DNA of 40,946 nucleotides from Candidatus Adiutrix sp. (GTDB lineage Bacteria > Desulfobacterota > Desulfarculia > Adiutricales > Adiutricaceae): the NCBI GenBank assembly GCA_031263565.1, contig JAISFR010000110.1, positions 1-40,946 on the forward strand, read 5' to 3'. A program made the translations under genes and the position numbers. The notes under the pieces are model-generated. The model had not been told where the DNA came from, ran no database searches, and saw nothing but the letters and a program-made list of their open reading frames with translations. Below, piece by piece: positions 15,687 through 24,161 of the stretch. Each line of letters opens with the position of its first letter. Within the stretch, counting starts at the first letter, position 1.

Positions 15687-16502
15687 TCAGGAGGCGGCGC
15701 CCCGCCTTTCCGCTTTCAACTTCCAAAGACCCGGTTTGATCCGCTGGAGATCTTTCCAGGCTTCAAGCTTCAGGGCTTGGGACTCTAAAATATCTTCCAG
15801 ACCGTAAGTGGCCCGCAGCCATATTTTTTCCGGGCCGGGCAAGGGGAAGCTCCGGGTCCGCAAGAGACGCAACTGGTCCCGGCTGCCGCTGAGGCGTTGG
15901 GCGGGTATGCGCCCCAGGGCCAGGATCAGGCCGGGCCGCAGGAGGGTCAGTTCGCGGTCCAGAAACGGGCGGCAGAGGCGGTCGTTCTCCGGCCCCGGGC
16001 GGCCGCCCGGAGAGGGCCGGCAGCGAACCAGGGTGCTGACGTAATAATCCTCCGGCGCCAGTTCCAAACCTTTCTCCATCATGGCCGTCAGCAGATCCCA
16101 GGCCCCGGGGGCATAAATGGAAGGATCCGGCCCCACCAGCCAGATGAGCGGCCTGGCCCCGCCCCGGCCGGCGGCCGGCGGTTCCCGCCGCCCGGCGCCC
16201 AGGGGGCAGGCCTGGCAAGCGGCCGTCAGGGCCTTCAAGCCGGCCAGGTCGGCGGCCTCTTCGGCCGCCGCGGGCTTCGGCGAAGATTTTTGAACTTGGG
16301 CCGGGCCGGCCGATTCCCGCTCCTGGCGGGGCGGGCCGGGGGTGGGCGGCGCCAGTTGCCGGGGCAGGGCCGTCAGCCCCAGAGCTTCAAAATACTCCAG
16401 TTGAGACAAAAGAGCCCGCCCCAGGTCTTCAATCTCGGCCCAGTAGCTCTCCGGGGAGCAGCCGGGCGTGGCCCGCTTATCCAGGGGCGTTTCCTGAAGC
16501 AT
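15687..16502 (-). CDS. Degenerate type-4 uracil-DNA-glycosylase-like protein
   Basis: 271 residues from the ATG at 16502; an ATG at 16535 is possible. After a Pro-rich N-terminal ~90 residues comes a fold like family 4 UDG. Four cysteines (C96, C99, C161, C177) keep the CX2C...CX15C pattern of its [4Fe-4S] cluster, and the DRELTLLRPGLILALG segment is typical. Two active-site motifs have changed. The uracil/water loop expected as GEAPG reads GPDPS, and the expected TYHP reads TYGL (near 232-235), so the catalytic His and Pro are gone. It may be a non-catalytic paralogue or an altered nucleic-acid-binding protein. It follows the secreted-protein gene by four bases. Confidence 0.75.
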   Translation of the reverse strand: MLQETPLDKRATPGCSPESYWAEIEDLGRALLSQLEYFEALGLTALPRQLAPPTPGPPRQERESAGPAQVQKSSPKPAAAEEAADLAGLKALTAACQACPLGAGRREPPAAGRGGARPLIWLVGPDPSIYAPGAWDLLTAMMEKGLELAPEDYYVSTLVRCRPSPGGRPGPENDRLCRPFLDRELTLLRPGLILALGRIPAQRLSGSRDQLRLLRTRSFPLPGPEKIWLRATYGLEDILESQALKLEAWKDLQRIKPGLWKLKAERRGAAS

Positions 16503-16506
16503 GGCG

Positions 16507-17226
16507 TCATTGCGGCCTGGCTGAGGCCCGGTCATATGGCTTGGTGAAGTTCAGGCCGTTCCAGGTCAGGGGCAGAAGGCCGAAGGGCGGCAGAAAATTG
16601 AGGCAGGCGGCGGCGTTGACCGTGGTCACGGTCACCAGATCCAGGGTCAGCGAGTCGCTGGAGCTTAAATTGCAGACCAGGCACTGGCCGTAAGCGGGCG
16701 CCCGGCGGGCGATGTCCTCCACCGCCCGGGGATCGGCCAGGGTATCAACGGTGACGAAATCCAGAATGGAGATGCCGGGAAAATATTCCCGCGGCTCCAC
16801 CCTGCTCAGGCCCAGGCGGTCCTGGCGGTAGAGGCAGAGGCCGAAACGGCAGTCGCGGTCGATGGCCGAACTGTGCTGGCGGCTGCGGCAGACGGCCAGC
16901 AGTTGGAAGCCCCGGCCGTCGAAAAGTTTGTAGGTGATCTCGCTGAAACCGGGGCGGTGCAGGACCAGATAGTTGGGTGAAAGCACTTCCACCCAGGGCT
17001 GAAGGGGTTCGACCGCCCCGCCGGGCGTGCGGCCGGCATTGCCCGGGGCGGGGACGGCCTCCTCCAGCATCCTCTGGCGTTCCAGGGGACCGTAGCCGCC
17101 GCATTCGCTGTCCGGCAGGCGCTGAAAAAGTTCGGAGACCGTGACCGGGCTAAGCTGGGCGCCGCCGGTTCCGGGGAACAGGGTCAGCGCCAGGGCCAGG
17201 GCCAGGGCCGTCGCCAGGCCTTTCAT
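16507..17226 (-). CDS. Predicted secreted protein of unknown function
   Basis: 239 residues. An N-terminal Sec signal peptide (MKG, Ala/Leu-rich core, cleavage probably after GTGGAQ near residue 24) is evident. The mature part has several cysteines (CGGYG, VCRSRQ, DCRFGLCLY, QCLVC) that could form disulfides in the periplasm, and no transmembrane segment. I recognise no family. Its ATG overlaps the stop of the neuA-like gene as ATGA, so it is translated with the sugar-activation genes; a role in the export or assembly of that glycan is a guess from position only. Confidence 0.75.
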   Translation of the reverse strand: MKGLATALALALALTLFPGTGGAQLSPVTVSELFQRLPDSECGGYGPLERQRMLEEAVPAPGNAGRTPGGAVEPLQPWVEVLSPNYLVLHRPGFSEITYKLFDGRGFQLLAVCRSRQHSSAIDRDCRFGLCLYRQDRLGLSRVEPREYFPGISILDFVTVDTLADPRAVEDIARRAPAYGQCLVCNLSSSDSLTLDLVTVTTVNAAACLNFLPPFGLLPLTWNGLNFTKPYDRASARPQ

Positions 17227-17963
17227 CGGCCCGCTCGCCGGGGTTCGATGTCCCAGCCCAGGGCCAGCGCTCTTTCGAGCACCTTTTCGGCCAGCCAGAA
17301 ATCGAATTCATCGTCGATGTCCACATTTTCTTCCCGGCTGACGACCAGGGTCCCGGCCCTCCGGCCGAAGAGGCTGCCGCCCAGCACGGTTTCCCGGGTG
17401 CTGACGATGACGCTGCCGTCGTTGACGAAAACGCTTTTGATGTCCTGCCGGCGATGCTCCACGCCGTGGGGCGGGTAAACGAGCTGTTCAAAGCCGGTGG
17501 CCATGGAATCCCAGGGGCCGGCTTTAAAGGCCCCGATGACCCGGTCCGGGAGACCCGGCGAGCGGACCGGGGAAGTGGGCTGCAGAAGAACCGCCCGCCT
17601 GGCGCCGGTGGCCTCGAGAACATGGGCGATAACGTCCCGGCTGATGGTCTCGTCGGCCGCCAGCTCCTGGGGGCGCCTCAGGACCCGGGCGCCGTAATCG
17701 CGGCTGACGGCGGCGATTTCCTCGTCTTCGGTCGAAACCACAAAGTCGTCCAGAAGGCGGGCCTCGGCCGCGGCCCGGATGGTCCAGGCGATCAGGGGGT
17801 GCCCGCAGAGGCTTTTGATATTCTTGCGGGGCACGCCCCGGGAGCCGCCCCGGGCCGGTATGATTCCCAGGTACTCCACAGCCCGCGGGGGCTTTGCGCC
17901 GTCCGGACCGGCCGGCCGGGGCCGCTTCCCGTCCGCTAAGGGATTGAAATCGTCGCTCAACAC
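17223..17963 (-). CDS. CMP-sugar synthetase, acylneuraminate cytidylyltransferase family (NeuA-like)
   Basis: 246 residues. The nucleotide-binding signature IIPARGGSRGVPRKNI near residue 33 is diagnostic of CMP-sialic/nonulosonic acid and CMP-Kdo synthetases. PLIAWTIRAA, VVSTEDEEIA and LLQPTSPVRS also match the family. The enzyme activates a nine- or eight-carbon 3-deoxy-keto-acid sugar with CTP for transfer to a surface glycan. The first ~30 residues are a polar extension. It sits four bases after the methyltransferase gene and two genes from the neuB-like synthase, the classic synthase/activator pairing. The exact sugar cannot be read; no neuC-type epimerase is in this window. Confidence 0.88.
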   Translation of the reverse strand: MLSDDFNPLADGKRPRPAGPDGAKPPRAVEYLGIIPARGGSRGVPRKNIKSLCGHPLIAWTIRAAAEARLLDDFVVSTEDEEIAAVSRDYGARVLRRPQELAADETISRDVIAHVLEATGARRAVLLQPTSPVRSPGLPDRVIGAFKAGPWDSMATGFEQLVYPPHGVEHRRQDIKSVFVNDGSVIVSTRETVLGGSLFGRRAGTLVVSREENVDIDDEFDFWLAEKVLERALALGWDIEPRRAGR

Positions 17964-17967
17964 AGCC

Positions 17968-19047
17968 TCACTTCCAGGCGGCCAGGGTCAGGATCCGGCT
18001 GCCCCACAGATTTTCATGAATCAGTTCCGGGCTCAGTTCCGGGCAGAAGGCTTCGGCCCGGCCGTTGTAAGGGTCTTCAAAATCCAGATGGTTGTTGATG
18101 CTGCCCAGTTCGGTGATGACCGTCTCCATTTCCACAATGGCCAGGCCCAGGCTTTCCAGGAGCCGGCGGAGCGACGCCGGGTGGAAATGGTTGAGATGGG
18201 AATGTCCGCCGAAAGTGTTGCTCTTTTCATGCAGCAGACGGGTCACCAGGGAGCGGGCGTTGGGCACCAGAATCAGGATCAGCCCCCCCGGGGCCAGGAG
18301 GCGTCGGGCCTCGGCCAGGGTGGCCCGGGGTTCGGGCAGGTGTTCCAGGACTTCCCAGAGGCTGATGAGGTCAAAGGACTGGTCGGGCAGGTCGCTCAAC
18401 TCCAGGTTTTTGACGATGACCTTAAAGCCGGCCTCGGCCAGCTTGCGCGAGCTTTCCTGGTTGAATTCCAGGGCGCTGCTCTCCCAGCCCCGCTCTTCGG
18501 CCACTTTGACGAAGCCGCCCGGCCCGCTGCCGATGTCCAGAAGGCGGCGCCCGCCGAGGCGGGCCTCGGCCAGTTCCAGGCCGTAGAGATATTTCCGGCG
18601 GTCCAGTTCCATCTGCGGGCCGGAATTCAGGACCCCCGTCCAGGCCAGTTCCTCCCGCCAGTACCTGTCCAGCACATCTTCCCGGAGGATGAGGCTGACG
18701 TAGATCAGGCCGCAGCCGGCGCACTTGACGTGGCGGAAGCCGTCTTTGATGAAGAGACCTTTTTCCGGCGGCTCGTCGCAGACCGGGCAGCGCCTGGCCC
18801 GCACCAGGTCGGAACGGACCAGGCCGGTTTCCGGGTCGACGGCCCATAAAAAGGGGCGGGACTTGACCGTCAGCCGGCCGGTATCCTGATTGAAACGGGA
18901 AGTGCCCATCACCAGGGAGGCGTCAAAGGCGTTTTTGCGTTCCAGCCGGGCGGCCGGATCACTCAGCCAGGCGGCGCCGCCGGGCGGCTCTGCTTTCGCC
19001 TTCCCGACCGGGTCGAAAGCCGAAGGGCCTTTCTCCTTTTCGTTCAT
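17968..19047 (-). CDS. Zinc-ribbon SAM-dependent methyltransferase
   Basis: 359 residues with a good ribosome site (GAGGTGG) at the ATG at 19047. After ~85 variable residues comes a treble-clef/zinc ribbon, CPVC...CAGCG. A class I methyltransferase domain follows: LLDIGSGPGGFV (SAM loop), a WEVLEHL post-motif, and GGLILILVPN. This zinc ribbon plus methyltransf_23 layout is common in polysaccharide clusters, where enzymes methylate sugar O, N or C positions. Lying between the MNIO-like and neuA-like genes, it probably methylates the keto-acid sugar or a precursor. It could instead act on a lipid or protein; specificity is not readable. Confidence 0.85.
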   Translation of the reverse strand: MNEKEKGPSAFDPVGKAKAEPPGGAAWLSDPAARLERKNAFDASLVMGTSRFNQDTGRLTVKSRPFLWAVDPETGLVRSDLVRARRCPVCDEPPEKGLFIKDGFRHVKCAGCGLIYVSLILREDVLDRYWREELAWTGVLNSGPQMELDRRKYLYGLELAEARLGGRRLLDIGSGPGGFVKVAEERGWESSALEFNQESSRKLAEAGFKVIVKNLELSDLPDQSFDLISLWEVLEHLPEPRATLAEARRLLAPGGLILILVPNARSLVTRLLHEKSNTFGGHSHLNHFHPASLRRLLESLGLAIVEMETVITELGSINNHLDFEDPYNGRAEAFCPELSPELIHENLWGSRILTLAAWK

Positions 19048-19055
19048 TTTCCACC

Positions 19056-19844
19056 TCAGGGCCCGGTCAGAATCTCGACCAGGCGAGCCTGGGCCTTGAC
19101 CAGTTTACCCAAATCACGATAATATTCAAGCAAAACCACGGTCGCTTGGGGCAGGCGCCCGCTCTTGAGCAGCTTTTCCAGTAAAGTCCACTCCCTCTCT
19201 CCAGGGGCCTGGTGTTCGTCCACGGCCAAAAGGCCGGGCCTGCCGGGCAGCCAGGGGCGGGAGAGATGAAGCTCCCTGACCTTCTCCAGGGGCAGGGCCT
19301 GAAGGTAGTCCCAGATCGGGCGGCCCAGATTGTGGGCGGAAATCTGGGCGTGGGCCAGATCCAGCACCAGGCCCAGATCCAATTCAGTCAGATACTGGTC
19401 TATGAAGTCCGGCTCGGTGATATGATCGTAGAAGCCGGTGGGGTAGAAATTGTAGTTTTCAGCGGCCATCGGGCCCCGGTAAAAACGCCGCACCATGGCC
19501 AAAGCCGCCCGGCTCCGCCTGAGGATGGCCGACGGCCCCAGAGGCCGGGACAGAGGCAGGCCCAGCAGATGCCGCCGGGCGGCCGGGCCCAGGTCAAAAC
19601 TGAAAAGTTCGACTTCCAGCTCCTTCAGCCGCCAGTCCAGCCCCTCGCGGCAAAAAGCCTTCTTAAAATCAATTTCCGCCGGCCCCAGGCCCCAGTGAAA
19701 GGAGCGGCGGTGTCTGCGGCCGGCCAGCCAGTCCGGCTCCGGGACCCGCCCCAGAGACCAGGGGCCGCACGCCTCCAGCAAGCGTTCCAGCCGGGGGCCG
19801 GGCCGCCGGCAGAGCTGGGAGATGACCAGGCCGGCTTCAGCCAA
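19056..19844 (-). CDS. DUF692/MNIO-like TIM-barrel metalloprotein
   Basis: 262 residues. The order of likely metal ligands follows the DUF692 family (multinuclear non-heme iron oxidases, relatives of MbnB and TglH): H50 in SFHWGLGP, E129 in AAENYN, E144, D162 and H165 in LDLAHAQ, H193 in ELHLSRPW, D209 and H211 in VDEHQ, and E240. The LDLAHA position is usually LDVNN, so this is a divergent member, or a xylose-isomerase-like TIM barrel with a similar site. Characterised MNIOs modify peptide cysteines; here there is no obvious precursor peptide and the neighbours make and activate a nonulosonate-like sugar. Its 5' end overlaps the neuB-like gene by eight bases. Metalloprotein: likely. MNIO membership: moderate. 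Confidence 0.72.
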   Translation of the reverse strand: MAEAGLVISQLCRRPGPRLERLLEACGPWSLGRVPEPDWLAGRRHRRSFHWGLGPAEIDFKKAFCREGLDWRLKELEVELFSFDLGPAARRHLLGLPLSRPLGPSAILRRSRAALAMVRRFYRGPMAAENYNFYPTGFYDHITEPDFIDQYLTELDLGLVLDLAHAQISAHNLGRPIWDYLQALPLEKVRELHLSRPWLPGRPGLLAVDEHQAPGEREWTLLEKLLKSGRLPQATVVLLEYYRDLGKLVKAQARLVEILTGP

Positions 19845-20889
19845 GTCGTCCGCCTTCCAGGTCGTTCCAGCTCAACGGAGCCCCTTCGGCCAGTTCCCTG
19901 ACCAGGACCCGGCCCGGCAGCCGGGGGCCGTCGGCCGGAACCGGGCCCTCGCAGACCGCGGGGGGCCGCAGCAAAACGAGGTCGTCTTTCTCCAGGCGGC
20001 GGCCGGCCGGCAAGGGCCGGGCGGCCGACCAGGCCCGGCGGATAAGGGGCCGCACCAAAAGTTCGTCGGGGTGGGGGGACTTCAGGCCCGAGCCGCGCAG
20101 GAGGGCCGCCTCCGCGATCCAGGCCGACAGTTCGGCCAGTTCCTCAGGCAGGGCGGAAATCAGGTTGTCGCCCCCGGGGAGGTCACGGTCGATGGTAAAG
20201 TGTTTCTCCAGCACCACCGCCCCCAGGGCCGCCGCCACCTGGGCCGCCCTCAGGCCAGACACATGGTCGGAATAGCCGGCCGCAAGCCCCCGGGCCAGCC
20301 AGCGGCCGATGACCGCGAGGTTGGCCGCCTCCGGGGGGGCCGGATAAAGGGAGGCGCACTGCATCAGAACCAGGCGTTCCCGCGTCGGCGCCAGAAGCTC
20401 CAGAACCGCTTCCACCTCGGCCTCGTCGGAAGCTCCGGTGGAGATGAAAAGGGCTTTGTCCAGTCCGGCGGCCAGTTCCAGCAGGGGATGATTGCTCAAG
20501 TCCCCGGAAGATATCTTGATGAAATCCGCCCCGGCTTCCCGGGCCAGATGGAGGCCGGCCTGGTCGAAGACGGTCAGGCCGGCGGCCAGCCCCAGCCGGC
20601 GGGCCTGACCCAAAAGCCGGGCCAGGGCCGGAAAGGGCAGTTCTTCCCCGGCCAGTTCCTGGTAGCAGGGGCTCAAGCGGCTCAGAAAGTGCTCCGTTTG
20701 GTAGGCCTGGAACTTGACCGCACCGGCGCCGGCTTCGGCGGCCGCTTTGACCATTTCCCCGGCCAGGAGCGGGTCGCCGCCGTGATTGCCGCCGATTTCG
20801 GCCACCAGGAGGGCCGGAGCCCCGGGGCCGACCAGCCTGGGGCCCACTTTGATCATTATTTCCGGCTGATGAAAATGCGTCAGGGACAT
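19837..20889 (-). CDS. N-acetylneuraminate synthase family protein (NeuB-like) with SAF domain
   Basis: 350 residues, normal for NeuB/SpsE proteins. The enzyme condenses phosphoenolpyruvate with a six-carbon amino sugar to give a 3-deoxy-nonulosonic acid. The TIM barrel shows VAEIGGNHGGD near residue 30, GAVKFQAYQTEHF, FIKISSGDL and LEKHFTIDRDLPGGDN, all family hallmarks. The last ~60 residues are the SAF (antifreeze-like) domain, recognisable from RRAWSAARPLPAG and LVLLRPP. It is the first gene of the minus-strand run; an upstream terminator at 20940-20971 isolates it from the preceding gene, so its promoter should lie in 20890-20940. Which nonulosonate it makes (sialic, legionaminic, pseudaminic-like) cannot be told. 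Confidence 0.9.
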   Translation of the reverse strand: MSLTHFHQPEIMIKVGPRLVGPGAPALLVAEIGGNHGGDPLLAGEMVKAAAEAGAGAVKFQAYQTEHFLSRLSPCYQELAGEELPFPALARLLGQARRLGLAAGLTVFDQAGLHLAREAGADFIKISSGDLSNHPLLELAAGLDKALFISTGASDEAEVEAVLELLAPTRERLVLMQCASLYPAPPEAANLAVIGRWLARGLAAGYSDHVSGLRAAQVAAALGAVVLEKHFTIDRDLPGGDNLISALPEELAELSAWIAEAALLRGSGLKSPHPDELLVRPLIRRAWSAARPLPAGRRLEKDDLVLLRPPAVCEGPVPADGPRLPGRVLVRELAEGAPLSWNDLEGGRLG

Positions 20890-20939
20890 GGCCGCATTTT
20901 ACCGCAGCCGCGGCCGAATGTAAACCACATCCAGGGCGG

Positions 20940-20971
20940 AAAAAAGTCCCGGTCCCTGGCGGCCGGGACTG
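20940..20971 (-). terminator. Intrinsic terminator of the Pro-rich exported protein gene
   Basis: On the minus strand AGTCCCGG and CCGGGACT pair perfectly around a 10-base loop and are followed directly by six T. It lies 25 bases past the stop at 20996, so it ends that transcript before the neuB-like operon. Confidence 0.85.
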
Positions 20972-20995
20972 GTAAAAACGCGCGCCCGGAGCGGG

Positions 20996-22174
20996 TCAGC
21001 GTTCAAACTTGACGGGCTTGTGGGTCAGGGCTTCGACGGAAAAGCAGTCCCCGACCGCGTCGCCGTCCACCACCACGCCTTTACCCCGGTCGTCCACCCA
21101 GAGGACCACGAGGCAGGCGAAACCGCGTTGATCAGGGCTCTCAGGCATCAGGTCGCCGGAAGCGTAATAGGCCGTCGGCCGAATCTGGGCGCTTTTCTTG
21201 CCCTTAGCCTTGCCCGGCGGCGGCGGGGGCACATTTATGAGGCCGCGCTGCCGGAAGCCGTAGGCCACTTCATTCTCATTTTCCCCGAGCCTGGCCAGCG
21301 GAAAACCCCACCATTCCTTCAGCTCTTTGCGGTTTTTGCCTAAAGAGCCCAGGTATTTCTGGTCGAAGACCCGATAGGCCTGGGCCAGGTCCTGCTCCGG
21401 AGGCAGGCCCGGTTGAACCGGAGCCGCCGTCGCCGCCGCCGGCGGGGCGGCGGCGGCCTGAGGCGGCTGGGCGGCTTTCCCGGGCTCCCGGGCCCGGGCC
21501 GGCTCCTGAGGCGCCGGGGCCGCTTCGATCTCCGCCGGGGCGGACGTCGGCCGCTGGGGCAGGACATTGTTGGTGCGGCGATAAGTCAGGGTGGTTTTGG
21601 GGGTTTCGCTCTGGGCCGGGCTTCGCCGCTCCGGCCGGGCTTCCGCCTCCGGCCCGGCCGGAGCGGACTTGGCGGCGTTCAATTCCGGGTGATACATTTC
21701 GACCAGGGATGTCCGGGGGCCCGGCCCAGCCTCCGCCGTCCGGGTCCGGCCGGCCGGGGCGGCTTTGCTCTCCGGCAACTGGAACACCGTGACCTTGGGT
21801 TCTTCCGGAACCGGGCGCCGCCGCCGGGAACGGCTTTTCTGCTCCTCCGGAGGTGTGCCCGGCTGGGCTTCGAGGGCCGGCCCGGCCGCTTCCGGGCGTT
21901 TGGGGGGCGGGATCTGATCAGCCGGCGGCCTGGACTGGTAAGTCCAGGTGCTGTAGCTGTAGCCGTCCTGGGAACCGTTTTGAGCCACTAAAACGAGCTG
22001 GAAGTTGGAGTCGCCCTCCGGGGCCCCGGCCTTCAGGTCCGGACCCTCCGAAGCCTTTTGAGCCTCAGGGGCCGCCGCCGCGCCCGGGGCGGGCTCGTCG
22101 GCCCGGAGATCCCCGGTCCAGGCGGGAGCGGAAAACAGCAGCGACAGAACCAAGAGGCAGCCCATTTTTTTCAT
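20996..22174 (-). CDS. Exported Pro/Ala-rich protein of unknown function
   Basis: 392 residues from the ATG at 22174, chosen because AAAGG lies eight bases upstream; an ATG two codons earlier is too close to it. A signal peptide (MKKMGCLLVLSLLFSAPAW) precedes a long low-complexity region of Pro, Ala, Glu and Arg up to about residue 260. A compact C-terminal domain follows (~265-392) with DLAQAYRVFDQKYLG, EWWGFPLAR and FACLVVLWVDDRGKGVVVDGDAVGD-like segments. The disordered spacer suggests a periplasm-spanning or peptidoglycan-crossing arm that presents the C-terminal domain. I recognise no family for that domain. It is monocistronic with a strong terminator. Confidence 0.8.
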   Translation of the reverse strand: MKKMGCLLVLSLLFSAPAWTGDLRADEPAPGAAAAPEAQKASEGPDLKAGAPEGDSNFQLVLVAQNGSQDGYSYSTWTYQSRPPADQIPPPKRPEAAGPALEAQPGTPPEEQKSRSRRRRPVPEEPKVTVFQLPESKAAPAGRTRTAEAGPGPRTSLVEMYHPELNAAKSAPAGPEAEARPERRSPAQSETPKTTLTYRRTNNVLPQRPTSAPAEIEAAPAPQEPARAREPGKAAQPPQAAAAPPAAATAAPVQPGLPPEQDLAQAYRVFDQKYLGSLGKNRKELKEWWGFPLARLGENENEVAYGFRQRGLINVPPPPPGKAKGKKSAQIRPTAYYASGDLMPESPDQRGFACLVVLWVDDRGKGVVVDGDAVGDCFSVEALTHKPVKFER

Positions 22175-22507
22175 CGTCATAACCTTTGGCCGGGCCCTTT
22201 GAAACTCGGCCTCCGGCGGGGAAGATAAATCATAAACGACTGTATCTTGTAGCATGTTTCAGTCAAACACGCAAGTATTTGGTGACTGTTTAACCGTTCT
22301 AATTAAAACAGTCGGCCACTATCGACTCTAACGATTATGACAATTTTAAATGGGAAATAAAACTGAGAACAGCGAACGATATTTTATCCCGCGCTGTTGA
22401 ATTGACGCTCAACGCCAGTATTTTCGGCCGTAAAAGCGTGATTTTACATTCGGGTTACTTTTCACCCCGGGCCGGTCACGGTTTCTCATCTACCAGCCTT
22501 GTATCCT

Positions 22508-22523
22508 TGGCGCACAAATTGCT
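22508..22523 (+). promoter_or_regulatory. Sigma-54 promoter of the MHS transporter gene
   Basis: TGGCGCACAAATTGCT has the invariant GG (22509-22510) and GC (22521-22522) with the exact 10-base gap, and matches TGGCACGN4TTGCW at nearly every position. Transcription would start near 22534 and give a leader of about 180 bases. The rest of 22175-22714 is AT-richer and holds no gene that I can support. Confidence 0.75.
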
Positions 22524-22714
22524 CTGACTTGGGTCATGCCGCTTGTCTAAGGATAACGCCCAGAGCGAAGCCCTGGAGGTTTCCGGGGATCGCTCTATAG
22601 CGCTTTATTGTCTGGTGAAAGCAATATTCATTTCTTATTGGCCCCTCCTGATTGCATCTCGAGGTTGTAGTTAAAAACTGTCGTTTGAATTTAGGTACAA
22701 AGAGAGGGTTTAAA

Positions 22715-24022
22715 ATGAGCTCGACAACCAATGAGCGACAAAAAAGCCAGTCACCCTTACAAGTCGCTATTGCCAGCCTTGTGGGAACAACGCTTGAATG
22801 GTTTGATTTTTTAGTCTATGGCACCATGGCCGCCTTAGTGTTCCCCAAGCTCTTTTTCCCTTCACTCGACCCCACCGCCGGCACTCTGGCTTCATTTGCC
22901 GGCTTAGCTGTAGGGTTCCTGGCCCGGCCGATCGGTGGCGTCATTTTCGGTCATTACGGAGATAAAGTAGGCCGGAAAACGATGCTGGTCATTACGTTGA
23001 TGATGATGGGCATCTCAACCTTCGCTATGGGCCTGATCCCCACGTATCAACAGATTGGTATATGGGCCCCGATTATCCTGATTGTCCTTCGTTTGGTGCA
23101 AGGTTTGGCTCTCGGCGGAGAATGGGGCGGCGCAGCTCTCATGGCAGTCGAACATGCTCCGGCTGGAAAAAGGGGCCGGTACGGCAGCACCTGTCAGATG
23201 GGTTCAGCCGCCGGGCTTCTTCTTTCTACGTTCGTTATCGGTCTTGTTTCCACATTACCGGATGAACAATTCCTTTCCTGGGGCTGGCGTCTCCCGTTTT
23301 TAGGCAGCGTCGTTCTGTTTGGTTTTGGTTTGATTATACGTCTTAAGCTAGTGGAATCCCATGTGTTCCAGGATATGAAAAAAGAGGAAGCCATCGTTAA
23401 GGTTCCGATCATAGAATTATTCCGCACCCAGCCCAAGAATATTTTTATAGCCGCCGGGATTGGCGCTATGAATAATATTACCTTCTATACCGTCGCGACG
23501 TTCACGATTGCTTATACCACCACGCAGTTGGGCATGGACAGGCAACCCATGCTCACAAACATTATGATCGCATCTGTTTTCTTCTTTTTCGCCATGCTCT
23601 TTTGGGGATTTGTATCCGACCATGTTGGCCGTCGTCCATTGGTCAAGTTGAGTATGGTCGGTACGGCAATAGGGGCAATATTCTATTTTCAGATTATCCA
23701 TACAGAAAATTTGACCTACATCATGTTCGCGATGATCGGCATGTTGTTCGCCCAGACAGCGTCATACGGGCCGCAGGCAGCCTTCTTCTCTGAACTGTTC
23801 AATCCTCAGGTGCGTTATACCGGCGCGTCTCTGGGTACGAATATCGCCACGGCGCTCTTTGGTGGAACCGCTCCTTTAGTGGCCACAGCCCTTATGGCTC
23901 ATTTTGGGAGCCCGACTCCATTTGCGATCTACATGGTTATCATTGCCTGCATAGGCTTTACCGCAGTGTCCTTAACCCGCGAAACAGTGACCGCCGAAAT
24001 CGGATTGAACAAACACAAATAA
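22715..24022 (+). CDS. MHS-family (metabolite:H+ symporter) MFS transporter, probable carboxylate uptake
   Basis: 435 residues, twelve membrane segments. The ATG at 22715 has AGAGAGGG seven bases upstream. The opening SLVGTTLEWFDFLVYGTM, the loop FGHYGDKVGRK (78-88) and RLVQGLALGGEWGGA are signatures of the MHS family (CitA citrate, KgtP 2-oxoglutarate, ShiA shikimate, ProP betaine symporters). Given the citrate-lyase operon and a sigma-54 promoter shared in type with it, it most likely imports the operon's substrate, a di- or tricarboxylate, with protons. Its codons are noticeably less GC-rich than those of all neighbours, which suggests separate acquisition. Family is firm; substrate is inferred. 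Confidence 0.9.
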   Translation: MSSTTNERQKSQSPLQVAIASLVGTTLEWFDFLVYGTMAALVFPKLFFPSLDPTAGTLASFAGLAVGFLARPIGGVIFGHYGDKVGRKTMLVITLMMMGISTFAMGLIPTYQQIGIWAPIILIVLRLVQGLALGGEWGGAALMAVEHAPAGKRGRYGSTCQMGSAAGLLLSTFVIGLVSTLPDEQFLSWGWRLPFLGSVVLFGFGLIIRLKLVESHVFQDMKKEEAIVKVPIIELFRTQPKNIFIAAGIGAMNNITFYTVATFTIAYTTTQLGMDRQPMLTNIMIASVFFFFAMLFWGFVSDHVGRRPLVKLSMVGTAIGAIFYFQIIHTENLTYIMFAMIGMLFAQTASYGPQAAFFSELFNPQVRYTGASLGTNIATALFGGTAPLVATALMAHFGSPTPFAIYMVIIACIGFTAVSLTRETVTAEIGLNKHK

Positions 24023-24041
24023 AACCATACAGGACTTCGAT

Positions 24042-24095
24042 ATTCTAAATGCTGGCTTCGCCCTTATTTAGAATCAATCAATCAATCAAGCAAGC
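24042..24095. repeat. Stem-loop plus AATC tetranucleotide repeat
   Basis: ATTCTAAAT (24042-24050) and ATTTAGAAT (24066-24074) form a perfect 9-bp stem downstream of the transporter. It runs straight into four AATC units (24072-24087) and two AAGC units (24088-24095). There is no T-tract. The short tandem run is slippage-prone. Confidence 0.55.
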
Positions 24096-24161
24096 ATGCC
24101 GCAGCCCGACCGCGGCCGTAAAGCCGTTACAATTTAACTGATGCGGCGTCCGGGGGACATT

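Noticed and set aside
24072-24095. AATC/AAGC tandem run considered as a CRISPR-like or phase-variation array.
   Set aside because: Only four and two units, no spacers and outside any coding frame, so it is listed as a simple repeat.
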